Of a stretch of 64,000 bases of DNA, positions 13,989 to 23,739 are shown piece after piece. A program made the translations under genes and the position numbers. Numbering within the stretch: the first letter of the stretch is position 1; each line of letters starts with the position of its first letter. Under the pieces are notes generated by a model. The model was given only the letters and a program-made list of their open reading frames with translations, ran no database searches and was not told where the DNA came from. Source of the stretch: UBA5794 sp964196275 (GTDB taxonomy: Bacteria; Actinomycetota; Acidimicrobiia; Spongiisociales; UBA5794); assembly GCA_964196275.1 (NCBI GenBank), contig CAXMSN010000001.1:1-64000 (forward strand). The letters are read 5' to 3'.

Positions 13989-16211
13989 GTGAACGATGCC
14001 ACACAGCCAAAGCCACGCTCGCTTGTCTATCTCGACGACGTCGATGTTGTCAATGTCAAGGGGATAGGTGCCGTGACCAGCCGCAAGCTTGCGGCCGTGG
14101 GTGTGGAGTCGGTAGCGGATCTCTTGCTCACGACGCCGCGTCGATACCTCGACCGCAGCCAACTTTTCGACATCGGTGCGGCCCCGTACGACGAAGAAGT
14201 CACGGTCGGTGGCGTCGTCGAGACGTTCAACAAGCGCCGCATTTCCCGTGGTCGCACGATGGTCGAGGCGCGGGTGTCCGACGGGACGAGTTCGGTGCGC
14301 GTCGTCTGGTTCAACCCATGGATCTCCATGACGGTGGGAGAAGAGGTTGCCCTGTCTGGCAAGATCGAGAACTTCAAGGGCTCGCGCCAGATGAAAGGCC
14401 CGGACGTCGACAGGCTGTCCGGTCCCGAGTCGCTCATCACCGGCCGTGTCGTTCCTGTCTACGGCGGACTCGGCGGGTTGACGCCTTTCAAGATGAGGGA
14501 GTCCATGGCCAACGCTCTTCGCCGGTCACTTCCGATGGACGATCCGCTCAGCGAAGAGCAACGTGAACCATTCCGACTCATGGACCGAACCAGTGCGTTC
14601 CAGAGCATCCACCTGCCGGACGAGTTCAGGGATGTATCGGCGGCGAAGCGCAGGCTGATCTTCGATGAGTTCCTGCGGATCCAGATGGCGTTCCTCGCAC
14701 GGGCGCACGATGATTACGAGTCGAGCCGTGGCGTGGCGTTCGTTCCGGGGGAAGGGGAACTCTCGCTGAGATTCCGCGCACAGTTCCTCGCGGCGATCGG
14801 TGCGGAGGAACTCACATCCGCGCAGGAAGATGCGCTCGGCAAGATCAGGGACGGAATGGAGAACCAGAGTCCCATGCATGCACTGCTCCAGGGCGAGGTG
14901 GGTTCCGGGAAGACGATCGTCGCGTTGCTTGCGCTTCTCGGCGCGGTCGAGGATGGGCATCAAGGTGTCGTGATGGCGCCCACCGAGGTTCTCGCGACGC
15001 AGCACTACTTCGGCATCGAGCGACTGCTTGTTGACGCCGCTATGGCTCCGCAGATCGAGGATCGAGGTGCGGCAGGGACTGAGAACCTCTTCGGCGGAGA
15101 CGATCCCGTCACCAGGCCGGTCCGCATCGGTCTGTTCACCGGATCGCGTGTAACGACCAACTTCGTGGCAGGGGATATCGGACGGAAGCAGGGTCTCGCA
15201 TGGCTCGAAGACGGACTGATAGACATCGCCTTTGGAACCCAGGCACTCATTCAAGCCGATGTCTCATTCCAGTCCCTCGGCCTTGCAGTTGTCGATGAGC
15301 AGCACCGGTTCGGGGTCGAGCAGAGGGTCCAACTGCGGGCCGCACGCGATGACGGTGCTGTACCCGACCTGCTTCTGATGACGGCGACGCCCATTCCCAG
15401 GACCTTCGCGATGGTGCTGTATGGCGATCTCGATCTGGTGACCATCACAGATCTCCCACCAGGACGCGTCGCTGTAGCCACCACGGCGGTGGCCGATACA
15501 GCCGACGCGCTCGAGGTGATCGATGAGACGATCGTGGCTCACGTGGGTCGAGGCCAGCAGGTGTTCGTGGTTTGCCCGCTCGTCAATGACTCAGACAAGA
15601 TCGATGCGATCTCAGCCACATCGGAGTTCGCTCGCGTCTCGGCTTCCATACCGCAGGTCTCCGTCGGGTTGCTCCACGGCCAGGTCGGGTCCGACGACAA
15701 GGCCGCGATCATGGAGCAGTTCCGAGTTGGGGAGATAGACGTCCTCGTGGCCACGACCGTGATCGAGGTTGGCATCGACATTCCGAACGCAAGCTTGATC
15801 GTGGTCCGCAGCGCCGAGCGGTTCGGCCTCAGCCAACTCCACCAACTGAGGGGTCGGGTGGGTAGGGGCGAACACGCGAGCGAATGTCTTCTCGTTCATG
15901 ATGCGAAGACGGCTGAGTCCGAGCAGCGGATCGAGGCGATGCTCGCATCTCATGACGGATACGTCCTCGCCGAGAAGGACCTTGAGATCCGGGGCCAGGG
16001 GACGGTGTTCGGGGGCTCCCAGTCCGGGAGTGCAGATCTCAGGCTTGCCCACATCGTCAGGGATGCAGACCTCCTCGGAATCGCACGCGAGGTTGCCGAG
16101 GAAGCGATGAAGGTCGGCCGTGAGAGCGATCTCGTCCTTGCGGTCCTCGAGGAATCTGATCGGTTTCTCGGAACGCTCCCTGAGGCGATCGATGACGAGG
16201 TCGAAGTATGA
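13989..16211 (+). CDS. recG: ATP-dependent DNA helicase RecG
   Basis: 740 aa. The N-terminal wedge/OB region (VKGIGAVTSRKLAAVGVESV, LLTTPRRYLDRS) is followed by a superfamily 2 motor with Walker A (GEVGSGKT), the DEQH box (VVDEQHRFGVEQR), TATPIPRT, and C-terminal helicase motifs ending in QLRGRVGRG. RecG reverses stalled replication forks and branch-migrates Holliday junctions. It overlaps rsmD by 4 nt (ATGA), opening a long plus-strand operon (recG-rsmD-coaD and onward). Length is normal. Confidence 0.95.
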   Translation: MNDATQPKPRSLVYLDDVDVVNVKGIGAVTSRKLAAVGVESVADLLLTTPRRYLDRSQLFDIGAAPYDEEVTVGGVVETFNKRRISRGRTMVEARVSDGTSSVRVVWFNPWISMTVGEEVALSGKIENFKGSRQMKGPDVDRLSGPESLITGRVVPVYGGLGGLTPFKMRESMANALRRSLPMDDPLSEEQREPFRLMDRTSAFQSIHLPDEFRDVSAAKRRLIFDEFLRIQMAFLARAHDDYESSRGVAFVPGEGELSLRFRAQFLAAIGAEELTSAQEDALGKIRDGMENQSPMHALLQGEVGSGKTIVALLALLGAVEDGHQGVVMAPTEVLATQHYFGIERLLVDAAMAPQIEDRGAAGTENLFGGDDPVTRPVRIGLFTGSRVTTNFVAGDIGRKQGLAWLEDGLIDIAFGTQALIQADVSFQSLGLAVVDEQHRFGVEQRVQLRAARDDGAVPDLLLMTATPIPRTFAMVLYGDLDLVTITDLPPGRVAVATTAVADTADALEVIDETIVAHVGRGQQVFVVCPLVNDSDKIDAISATSEFARVSASIPQVSVGLLHGQVGSDDKAAIMEQFRVGEIDVLVATTVIEVGIDIPNASLIVVRSAERFGLSQLHQLRGRVGRGEHASECLLVHDAKTAESEQRIEAMLASHDGYVLAEKDLEIRGQGTVFGGSQSGSADLRLAHIVRDADLLGIAREVAEEAMKVGRESDLVLAVLEESDRFLGTLPEAIDDEVEV

Positions 16212-16744
16212 GGGTCATCGCCGGTGCGGCGAAAGGCACGAACCTGAAGGCTGCACGACACGGGACCCGTCCCATGACCGGCCGAGCACGGGAGTCCCTC
16301 TTCTCGATCATCGCAGCCCGCTTGCCGGCCGCCGAAGTACTCGATCTGTTCGCCGGGACCGGATCGCTCGGCCTCGAGTCTCTGAGCAGGGGAGCGGAAC
16401 TTGCTGTTTTCGTAGAGTGGGACGACGAGGCGGCCATTCTTCTGAAGGACAACATCGAGTCGGTCGGCCTCGGAGGCTCGGTCATACAGAAGGACGTCGA
16501 GGTAGCGCTTGGATCGCTTCGCCGATTGTTCGATGTCGTCTTCGTGGACCCACCGTACGCTGACGACGACGAATCGGTCGAGCGGACACTGGCGCGCCTG
16601 GAGCCACTGCTCGCGCCCGATGGCCTTGTCGTCGTCCACAGACAGGCGCGGAGTGCGTTCGGAGTCCCTGATTTCCTCACTTCAACTGATGAGCGGCGTT
16701 ACGGTGATGCTGTGATAACGATGTTGGAGAGGACGGTCGCGTGA
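16208..16744 (+). CDS. rsmD: 16S rRNA (guanine966-N2)-methyltransferase
   Basis: 178 aa. MRVIAGAAKGTNL, RPMTGRARESLFS, the SAM-binding LDLFAGTGSLGLE, and the catalytic DPPY (FVDPPYADD) are the hallmarks of RsmD, which methylates G966 of 16S rRNA on assembled 30S particles. Its ATG overlaps recG by 4 nt and its end overlaps coaD by 4 nt. The rsmD-coaD pair is a widely conserved neighbourhood. Confidence 0.94.
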   Translation: MRVIAGAAKGTNLKAARHGTRPMTGRARESLFSIIAARLPAAEVLDLFAGTGSLGLESLSRGAELAVFVEWDDEAAILLKDNIESVGLGGSVIQKDVEVALGSLRRLFDVVFVDPPYADDDESVERTLARLEPLLAPDGLVVVHRQARSAFGVPDFLTSTDERRYGDAVITMLERTVA

Positions 16745-17217
16745 TCACCGCGCTTGTACCAGGAAGTTTCGATCCCCCGACCAAGGGACATCTCGACGTC
16801 GTCGAGCGGCTCGTGCCGCTTTTCGATCAGATCGTCGTGGGCGTCGTGCACAATCCGTCGAAGAGTCCACTGTTCTCCGCCGAGGAGCGAGTATCGCTTC
16901 TCGAGGAGTGCACCGCCCAGTGGTCGAACGTCAGCGTTCATAGCTTCTCCGGTCTGTTGGTTGACTACGCCATCGAGATCGGTGCGAGGACCGTCGTCAA
17001 AGGACTCAGGGCGGTAACAGACTTCGAATACGAGATCCAGATGTCCCAGATGAACAGGCACCTTTCGGGCGACGTTGTGTCCCTGTTCGTTGCTACGAAG
17101 CCCGAGTACGGTTATCTCTCGTCATCACTTGTCAAGGAAGTGGCGCGTCTCGGGGGCTCGGTCGAGGCCTTGGTTCCCGGGCCGGTGGCGACAGCATTGA
17201 AGGAGCGACTCGCATGA
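16741..17217 (+). CDS. coaD: Phosphopantetheine adenylyltransferase
   Basis: 158 aa from GTG 16741. The nucleotidyltransferase TxGH motif is in GSFDPPTKGHLDVV, and the C-terminal YLSSSLVKEVA segment matches the ISSTxVR-like nucleotide site. It performs the penultimate step of coenzyme A synthesis. It overlaps rsmD by 4 nt upstream and the coiled-coil gene by 4 nt downstream. Confidence 0.95.
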   Translation: MITALVPGSFDPPTKGHLDVVERLVPLFDQIVVGVVHNPSKSPLFSAEERVSLLEECTAQWSNVSVHSFSGLLVDYAIEIGARTVVKGLRAVTDFEYEIQMSQMNRHLSGDVVSLFVATKPEYGYLSSSLVKEVARLGGSVEALVPGPVATALKERLA

Positions 17218-17735
17218 CCGACAACATCGAGAGTGCACATCCAGCCCCAATGGTTCCGGGAGCCATCGCAGATCTGCTCGAAGATCTCCTTAGCGAGATC
17301 CAGAGTGCGCGTGCGGTCCCACTTTCGAACAACGTCATGATCAACCAGGAGGAGATCCTCGATCGACTCCACCAGGCGATCGAGGACCTCCCAGAAGAAC
17401 TGAGGGCCGCCCGGTGGATGGTCCGTGAACGCGAGGCGTATATCTCACGTACCAACGAGAAGGCACGCGATCTCCTGGTGAAGGCACGTGAAGAGTCGGA
17501 ACAGCTTGTCTCGGAGAACTACGTCGTCCAGGAAGCCGTCGAAGAGGCGAACGCACTTGTACGAAACGCAGAGAGCGAGGGGCGACGGATCAGACTCGAA
17601 GCCGAGGATTTCGCCGAACGCCACCTGAGCGAAGCCGAATCCGTACTTGGCGAGCTCTACCGCTACATCACCGAAGCCAGAGCAGAACTCCACAAGGCTC
17701 TTCCGCCAGCTGAACCACCACCGATCAGCGAGTAG
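17214..17735 (+). CDS. DivIVA-like coiled-coil protein, SepIVA-like
   Basis: 173 aa, mostly predicted coiled coil (about residues 45-165), with a short N-terminal region. It ends in a proline-rich tail. The position between coaD and the YceD/rpmF/rnc cluster corresponds to mycobacterial SepIVA (Rv2927c, beside Rv2926c and rnc), a septum-associated cell-division and envelope protein. That identification rests on neighbourhood and coiled-coil character, not on a diagnostic motif. It overlaps coaD by 4 nt. Confidence 0.75.
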   Translation: MTDNIESAHPAPMVPGAIADLLEDLLSEIQSARAVPLSNNVMINQEEILDRLHQAIEDLPEELRAARWMVREREAYISRTNEKARDLLVKAREESEQLVSENYVVQEAVEEANALVRNAESEGRRIRLEAEDFAERHLSEAESVLGELYRYITEARAELHKALPPAEPPPISE

Positions 17736-17781
17736 TCCGACAGAGGACCAAGCCGTTCCGCGCCGTCCCTACCCTGAAGGC

Positions 17782-18285
17782 ATGCTCCGTTCCCCCTTCT
17801 TGCTCAATGTTGCTGATCTTCTCGGGATGAACGCTTCCGGTCGCGAGGTCACGATCGAGGCCCCTGTGGACTGGGGCCTCGAACTCATTGCGTTAACTCC
17901 AGATGAGCCGATAACGGCTGATCTGATGCTGCACCCGATCTCGAACGGCATCGCCGTGACGGGCCGGGTCAACTTCGTGACTGTCGACACCTGCCATCGA
18001 TGCCTCGACACGACCCGTAGGGAACGTTCGGCGTCGATCGGTGCCCTGTTCGATGAGGCCGTCGACGATGAGAGCTACCCGCTCGACGGGCAGGAGATCG
18101 ATGTCGAACAGATGCTTCGCGATGAGGTGATTCTCTCCTTGCCGTTGACCACGACATGCGACGACGAATGCTCATCAGTTGTAGAAGACGCTCCGATAGA
18201 CTTGAATGAAGACTCCCCGGACGACGAGGGCGATGTTCGTTCGCCCTTTGCAGTCCTCAAGGATCTCCTCGAACCCGGGGAATAA
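17782..18285 (+). CDS. yceD: YceD-family (DUF177) protein
   Basis: 167 aa from ATG 17782; TACCCT ends 6 nt before it, so an internal leaderless promoter is possible. The CHRC motif (DTCHRCLDTT), the acidic YPLDGQEIDVEQMLRDEVILSLPL segment and a second cysteine pair are typical of YceD proteins, encoded next to rpmF in most bacteria. The plant and bacterial members affect 23S rRNA accumulation. rpmF follows after 17 nt. Confidence 0.9.
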   Translation: MLRSPFLLNVADLLGMNASGREVTIEAPVDWGLELIALTPDEPITADLMLHPISNGIAVTGRVNFVTVDTCHRCLDTTRRERSASIGALFDEAVDDESYPLDGQEIDVEQMLRDEVILSLPLTTTCDDECSSVVEDAPIDLNEDSPDDEGDVRSPFAVLKDLLEPGE

Positions 18286-18302
18286 GTAAAAGGTTTACCA
18301 AC

Positions 18303-18476
18303 ATGGCAGTACCGAAGAAAAAGATGTCGCGGTCCCGCACTCGGCGTCGCAAGGCTCAATGGAAGGTCGCACGGCCAACCATCGCCCGTTGCCAGCAATG
18401 CAACTCACCTCACCGCCCCCACAGGGCCTGCGAAGTGTGCGGCACCTACAACGGGCGCGAAGTTACCCCTGTCTAG
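18303..18476 (+). CDS. rpmF: 50S ribosomal protein L32
   Basis: 57 aa, too short for most ORF filters: MAVPKKKMSRSRTRRR, then CQQC and CEVC zinc-ribbon pairs (Cys30/33 and 43/46). The four cysteines make it the zinc-binding form. It is located, as usual, between yceD and plsX. The stop TAG at 18474-18476 precedes plsX by 9 nt. Confidence 0.94.
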   Translation: MAVPKKKMSRSRTRRRKAQWKVARPTIARCQQCNSPHRPHRACEVCGTYNGREVTPV

Positions 18477-18485
18477 TAGCTGCAC

Positions 18486-19463
18486 ATGCCACTGATAGCC
18501 ATCGACGCCATGGGGGGCGACAACGCTCCTCATGAAGTCGTCGAAGGTGCCGTGGCCGCCTCCGAAGGAGGTACCCGCATCGTCCTCGTTGGTGACGAGG
18601 CTGCGATTGAACCAGTTCTTGCCGGACGAGGGAATGACATCTCGATCCGCCATGCGACAGAAGTCATCGACATGGATGACGATCCTTCGCATGCGATCCG
18701 TGAGAAGAAGGACGCATCGATCGTCGTCGCGTCCCGCATGGTCTCCTCAGGTGAAGCCGATGCGCTGATCTCGGCTGGTTCCACCGGTGCTGCGATGGCA
18801 TGCGCCGCGTTCTTGATAGGTCGCCTCAAAGGCGTGTCCCGCCCAGCCATCGCAACGTTCTTTCCAAGCGGTCAGTGCGTTATGGACATGGGTGCGAACC
18901 TCGAGGTGAAACCGGAACATCTTCTCGAGTTCGCCGTCATGGGCTCAGCGTTGTCAGAGGTCTATCGCCACATCGACAACCCGAAGGTGGGCCTCTTGAA
19001 CATCGGCGAGGAGTCGACCAAGGGCAGGGAGGTCGAAAGGGCTGCCTATGCGCTCCTCGATGCCAGCGCAGCGATCAACTTCATCGGGAACGTCGAAGGC
19101 CGCGACATCGCCGCACACACCGCCGATGTCATCGTCACAGACGGCTTCACCGGCAACGTTCTGCTGAAAACGAGCGAGGGCGCAGGGAAGGCGATTCAGC
19201 AGATGATCCTCGAGACGCTCTCACAACCCGCCTACCAGGACATGGTTCCCGGCCTCATGCCCGCCTTCATGGAGTTGCGCGAGCGACTGAGTCCTGAGAG
19301 CGTCGGCGGTGCGCACCTCGTCGGCACGAAGGGTGTCGTGGTGATCGCACATGGTTCGTCATCGCGGGTCGCCATCACGAATGCGATCACGATCGCAGCC
19401 GACGGTGCGAGATCCGGCCTTGTGGAGAAGATCGCTGATGGCATCCAAAACGCCACTCACTGA
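18486..19463 (+). CDS. plsX: Phosphate acyltransferase PlsX
   Basis: 325 aa. The family signature IAIDAMGGDNAP is at the very N-terminus; STGAAMACA and TDGFTGNVLLKTSEG follow. PlsX converts acyl-ACP to acyl-phosphate for the first acylation of glycerol-3-phosphate, linking FAS-II to phospholipid synthesis at the membrane. Its last 26 nt overlap the rnc start. The rpmF-plsX-rnc order is typical, although acpP and fabD/H genes found here in other phyla are absent. Confidence 0.94.
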   Translation: MPLIAIDAMGGDNAPHEVVEGAVAASEGGTRIVLVGDEAAIEPVLAGRGNDISIRHATEVIDMDDDPSHAIREKKDASIVVASRMVSSGEADALISAGSTGAAMACAAFLIGRLKGVSRPAIATFFPSGQCVMDMGANLEVKPEHLLEFAVMGSALSEVYRHIDNPKVGLLNIGEESTKGREVERAAYALLDASAAINFIGNVEGRDIAAHTADVIVTDGFTGNVLLKTSEGAGKAIQQMILETLSQPAYQDMVPGLMPAFMELRERLSPESVGGAHLVGTKGVVVIAHGSSSRVAITNAITIAADGARSGLVEKIADGIQNATH

Positions 19464-20148
19464 CGGACCGACCGATGGCTCGCTTGCGTCGATAGAGACT
19501 GCCCTCGGCCATTCCTTCAGCGAACCAGATCTCCTTCTCCATGCCGTCACGCACACGTCGTTCGCCGCGGAGAATCACGGCGCCACGTCATACGAGCGCC
19601 TCGAATTCCTTGGCGACGCCGTCCTGGAGTTGAGCACAACGGATGTGATCTTCTCGCTACTCGCGGAAGAGTCCGAGGGCCGCATGACGAAGGTCCGTGC
19701 ATCGGTTGTCGACATTACGACGCTTGCCGAGGTCGCTCGCACGGTTGGACTCGCAGACGTTGTCCGCCTCGGCGTTGGGGAGGAGCGCAGTGGGGGAGCA
19801 GACAGAGATTCGATCCTCTCCGACACGATGGAGGCCGTTCTCGGAGCGATCTACGTTGACGGCGGGTTCGAAGCGGCACACGGTGTGGTCACATCTCTGT
19901 GGACAGAGATAATCGCCTCTCGTATCGCCGCACCGGTAGTAACCGACGGCAGGTCACGACTTCAGGAACTCATTGCGCAACGTGGCGGGACCGTGAAGTT
20001 CGGGTTCGAACGGAGCGGACCTGATCATGCCGCGGTGTACGTTGCCACCGTCCTCGTCAACGGAGAGGCGGCTGGGACGGGAACAGGGAGTTCCAAGAAG
20101 TCGGCGGCGATCGCGGCATCGGACAGCGCTCTTCGGTCGGATGAGTAA
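19438..20148 (+). CDS. rnc: Ribonuclease III
   Basis: 236 aa from ATG 19438, inside the plsX end; the longer in-frame extension is an antisense-like arginine-rich stretch. The RNase III signature ERLEFLGDAVLEL and the second acidic patch (DTMEAVLGAIYVDGG) are present, followed by a double-stranded RNA-binding domain (SRLQELIAQRGG ... SSKKSAAIAAS). It processes rRNA precursors and other duplex RNA. Confidence 0.94.
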   Translation: MASKTPLTDGPTDGSLASIETALGHSFSEPDLLLHAVTHTSFAAENHGATSYERLEFLGDAVLELSTTDVIFSLLAEESEGRMTKVRASVVDITTLAEVARTVGLADVVRLGVGEERSGGADRDSILSDTMEAVLGAIYVDGGFEAAHGVVTSLWTEIIASRIAAPVVTDGRSRLQELIAQRGGTVKFGFERSGPDHAAVYVATVLVNGEAAGTGTGSSKKSAAIAASDSALRSDE

Positions 20149-20212
20149 GGCTACAGCCGAACAGCCAAGGTGAAGCACACGCATGTAATTCGCTCTGGTA
20201 GCCTGTGGCACC

Positions 20213-23200
20213 GTGAAACTCAAACATCTGACATTGCGAGGCTTCAAGTCGTTCGCAGATAGAACCCGACTCGACTTCTCCACCGGCGTCAACGTTGTTG
20301 TCGGCCCCAACGGCTCGGGGAAATCCAACATCCTCGATGCCATCGCGTGGGTCATGGGCACGCAGGGAACGAAGTCGTTGCGCACGGAGAAGATGGAAGA
20401 CGTCGTCTTCGCCGGTACTGAGTCTCGCCCGCCCTTGCCTCGAGCTGAGGTGGCACTGTCGTTCGCCAACGATGACCAGCTCATGCCACTCGGTCTCGCA
20501 GAGATCACGATCACCCGTCGTTTGTTCAGAGACGGCACGTCTGAGTACGAGCTCAACGGTGCGCCATGCCGACTGCTCGATATCCAAGAATTGCTCTCTG
20601 ATGGCGGAATCGGAAGACAGCAGCACGTCTTGGTGAATCAGGGACAGGTCGGCGACATCCTCAATGCACGCCCCGAGGATCACCGTGGCGTCATCGAGGA
20701 GGCGGCAGGTGTCACGAAGCATCGTTCGAGACGTGACAGGGCGATGCGAAGGCTCGAACGGACGGACCACGACGTGGAGAGGCTCAACGACATTCTGGGC
20801 GAGAAGCGCAAGGCCATGCGTCCGCTCAAGAGGCAGGCGAATGCAGCTGGGCGGCACGATTCGGTCCGTGACGAGGCCCTTGCGATCAGGCTCTGGCTCG
20901 GCGGTGAGGATCTCCGGTCCATCAGGAACAGATTGAATGAAGCCGAAACCGAGCGGTCTGAAGGTGCGAACGTCCGCGACACGACCGACAAGGAGCTGAC
21001 CGATCTGCTCGGCTCGCTTGAGGACCTGCGGAGTGCCGCTGGCGTGGTTGGCTCGCAGCTCAGCCGTGACACTGCAGCCGCAGCAAGGCTCGAGACAGTG
21101 ACTGAACGCCTTCGACGTATCTCCCTTGTGTCTCGTGAACGCAGAAGATCGATCGCATCGCGTGCCGAAGGTGCCGATGAACGGCGCGAGGACCTCGAGA
21201 TCGAACAACGAGATCTCACCGACGTCGTGGCGAGCACCGAAGCGGCAGAGTCGGCGGCATCTGAGGAAGCTGACCGCACAGACGTGGCGCTCAAGGCACT
21301 TGAGGACGAGGAACGGTCGCTTTCCGAGCAGATCAAACTGCCGACAGAGGGCGTTGTGGCCAATCTGCGTGGCGACCTTCGCGCACTCGAGAACGCATCC
21401 CAGCGAGACGTCAGTGAGACTGAGCACATAAGGGCGCGCTTCGACGTCGTCGCTGCGCGCCGTACCGAGGAGAACGAAGAGACCGATCGCCTCAATTCCG
21501 AGATCGAAACTACAGACGCCGCTGTCACAGAACTGCAGGACGTTTACACCACGAGGAAACAGGCCAGGGAGAGCGCTCAGGTGGTCTGGGAGCGCGACGA
21601 GTCCGACGTGGCCGAAGCCAGGCTGAAGGCTGCCGGGGCGGAAGCGAGAGTGGAGGCTCTCGAGACGGCCGTTGCCGGGCTAATCGATGAGCGTGCGCGT
21701 GACCTCGCTTCGGGCGCCGATGGCGTCCTGGGTTCTCTTGTCGCACGACTCGACGTTCCTGTGGAGGTCGCAGACGCGGTTGACGCTGCGCTGGGGGAGT
21801 GGCGGGGCGCCTTCGTTGCCCAGGACCAGTCCGCCGTTCGTTCCGTTGTCGAGGTTCTCAAGGGTGCGGGTTCTGGCGGAGTGTCGGTCGTGAGTTCGAG
21901 TCCTGTCCCGGTTGATCAGACGAGGGCGATAGCGGCTCGGTTCGGCGTGGACGCGATGGTTGACGTGCTCGGTCCGAAGGCGGACGAATCAGTCGCTTCG
22001 ATGTTCCTCGGTGACGTCGTGGTCGTGCAGGGTTGGATGGCGGGCTGGAGCCTGGTGTCCGAGGAGCCCTGGGTCAGAGCGGTGACGCCTGAAGGAGACC
22101 TGATCACGCAGCGGGGCATGTTCGTGGCCCAGCCGGATGGAGCAGGCCCTGCTGCGCTTGAGGCAGCTCGGGTTGGCCTTGAAGCTGCTCAGCATCAACT
22201 CACTGAGACCGAGACCGGGCTTCACAAGTCCCGGCTCGCATTCGACGGGACGAGAGAAGGCGAGCGCAGCGCCCTCGAATCGCTCGAAGCGCTGGAAGCG
22301 ACCCTGGCAGGGCTCACGGAAGCGCTCGGACTCGTTGGACGAGCTCATGTCGCGTCACGCGACGAGGCAGCCCGCCTGAGCAACCGCCTGGAAGCACTCG
22401 AAGAAGCGAGAACCTCGCGTGACGAGAGGATCACTTCGCTGCGAGACCGAGTCGCCGAGTTCCAAGGAGAGGAAGCCGTCAGGCAGCAGGCGTGGGATGC
22501 CCTCAACGACCGCAGGGCGGAAGTCGCTCAACTCCGTGACGGCGCTCGTAAGCGGCGTGAGGCAGCCACAGCGGAACTCGCTTCGATCGTTGAACGGAGG
22601 CGGATAAGTGAGCGGAGGCTTGCTGTGATCTCTTCGGAGGTCGCCCAACTGCAGTTCCTGCCTGGTCAGGACGAAGCGGTTGCCGCTCTTGAACAGATCG
22701 AGGCTCGCTCGGATCGTGTGACGCTCGTCGTCGCATCACACATCGAGGCTCTGCGCATACGGCAACGGGAGCTGAGGGAGAGCGTTGGAACTGCGAATTC
22801 CGAACTCACCGATGCAGAGGAACGTCGGGAGGTTCTCGATACGCAGCGTCGAACGTCGGCCGACGCCGTGAATGCCCTCGATATTGAGATCGCTGAACTT
22901 CGTGTGCGGGACGAGTCCGTAGCCGAAGGTTTGAGACGCGACGCCGACTCCGACGAAGCCACCGCGCTCGGTGCGGAGATGCCGGAACTGGCCTCGGGGA
23001 TCAACATGAAAGAGCGTCTGGCATCCCTTGAGGCTGACCTCCGACGGATGGGACCCATCAATCCGCTCGCTGCATCTGAATACGCTGAACTGTCGGGAGA
23101 GGTCGACGAGTTGGAAGCGCAGCTCAACGACTTGAGCGACTCTCGTGCAGAGCTCAAGAAGGTCGTTGCAGCGCTTGATGAGCAGATGGTGACGTTGTTC

Positions 23201-23653
23201 GAGGAGGCGTTCGCCGAGATAGCAGGCTTCTATGAGGAGAACTTTGCGCTTGTGTTCCCTGGTGGGTCCGGAAGGTTACGAATGACAGAGTCAGACGACC
23301 CGCTCAATGCCGGTGTCCTCGTGGAGGCACAGCCGGCAGGAAAGAAGGTTGGGCGGCTTTCGCTCTTGTCGGGTGGCGAGCGTTCTCTTGCTGCACTTGC
23401 CTTCCTGTTCGCAGTGTTCCGGGCAAGACCGAGCCCGTTCTACGTGCTCGACGAGGTGGAGGCCGCGCTCGACGATGCCAACCTGCATCGATTCCTGAAA
23501 CTCGTCGACACCCTGCGACGCGACGTGCAGCTGGTGATCATCACCCATCAGCAGCAGACCATGCACGCAGCAGACGTGCTGTACGGAGTAACGATGGAAC
23601 CCGGGGCGTCGTCCCAGGTGATCTCCAAGCGTATGACTTCCGTTACCGTCTGA
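20213..23653 (+). CDS. smc: Chromosome segregation ATPase SMC
   Basis: 1146 aa from GTG 20213 (TAGCCT lies 8 nt upstream). Walker A GPNGSGKS is near residue 30, long coiled coils flank a central hinge (about 490-640, LGSLVARLDVPVEVADAVDAALG), and the C-terminal head has the ABC signature LLSGGERSLAALAF and Walker B YVLDEVEAALDDAN. The protein forms the condensin core that organises and separates daughter chromosomes. The rnc-smc-ftsY order is conserved across Gram-positives. Confidence 0.96.
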   Translation: MKLKHLTLRGFKSFADRTRLDFSTGVNVVVGPNGSGKSNILDAIAWVMGTQGTKSLRTEKMEDVVFAGTESRPPLPRAEVALSFANDDQLMPLGLAEITITRRLFRDGTSEYELNGAPCRLLDIQELLSDGGIGRQQHVLVNQGQVGDILNARPEDHRGVIEEAAGVTKHRSRRDRAMRRLERTDHDVERLNDILGEKRKAMRPLKRQANAAGRHDSVRDEALAIRLWLGGEDLRSIRNRLNEAETERSEGANVRDTTDKELTDLLGSLEDLRSAAGVVGSQLSRDTAAAARLETVTERLRRISLVSRERRRSIASRAEGADERREDLEIEQRDLTDVVASTEAAESAASEEADRTDVALKALEDEERSLSEQIKLPTEGVVANLRGDLRALENASQRDVSETEHIRARFDVVAARRTEENEETDRLNSEIETTDAAVTELQDVYTTRKQARESAQVVWERDESDVAEARLKAAGAEARVEALETAVAGLIDERARDLASGADGVLGSLVARLDVPVEVADAVDAALGEWRGAFVAQDQSAVRSVVEVLKGAGSGGVSVVSSSPVPVDQTRAIAARFGVDAMVDVLGPKADESVASMFLGDVVVVQGWMAGWSLVSEEPWVRAVTPEGDLITQRGMFVAQPDGAGPAALEAARVGLEAAQHQLTETETGLHKSRLAFDGTREGERSALESLEALEATLAGLTEALGLVGRAHVASRDEAARLSNRLEALEEARTSRDERITSLRDRVAEFQGEEAVRQQAWDALNDRRAEVAQLRDGARKRREAATAELASIVERRRISERRLAVISSEVAQLQFLPGQDEAVAALEQIEARSDRVTLVVASHIEALRIRQRELRESVGTANSELTDAEERREVLDTQRRTSADAVNALDIEIAELRVRDESVAEGLRRDADSDEATALGAEMPELASGINMKERLASLEADLRRMGPINPLAASEYAELSGEVDELEAQLNDLSDSRAELKKVVAALDEQMVTLFEEAFAEIAGFYEENFALVFPGGSGRLRMTESDDPLNAGVLVEAQPAGKKVGRLSLLSGGERSLAALAFLFAVFRARPSPFYVLDEVEAALDDANLHRFLKLVDTLRRDVQLVIITHQQQTMHAADVLYGVTMEPGASSQVISKRMTSVTV

Positions 23654-23739
23654 GCCTCTGAGCGAACGAGCCGTGTTGTGCAGGTGACCGATAGCGCGGT
23701 TACGCACGACACGGCGCCACTATCGACAAGGAAAGCTCT

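Noticed and set aside
20057..21427. 456-codon minus-strand open frame
   Set aside because: Antisense to rnc/smc, arginine/cysteine-rich composition with no family resemblance.
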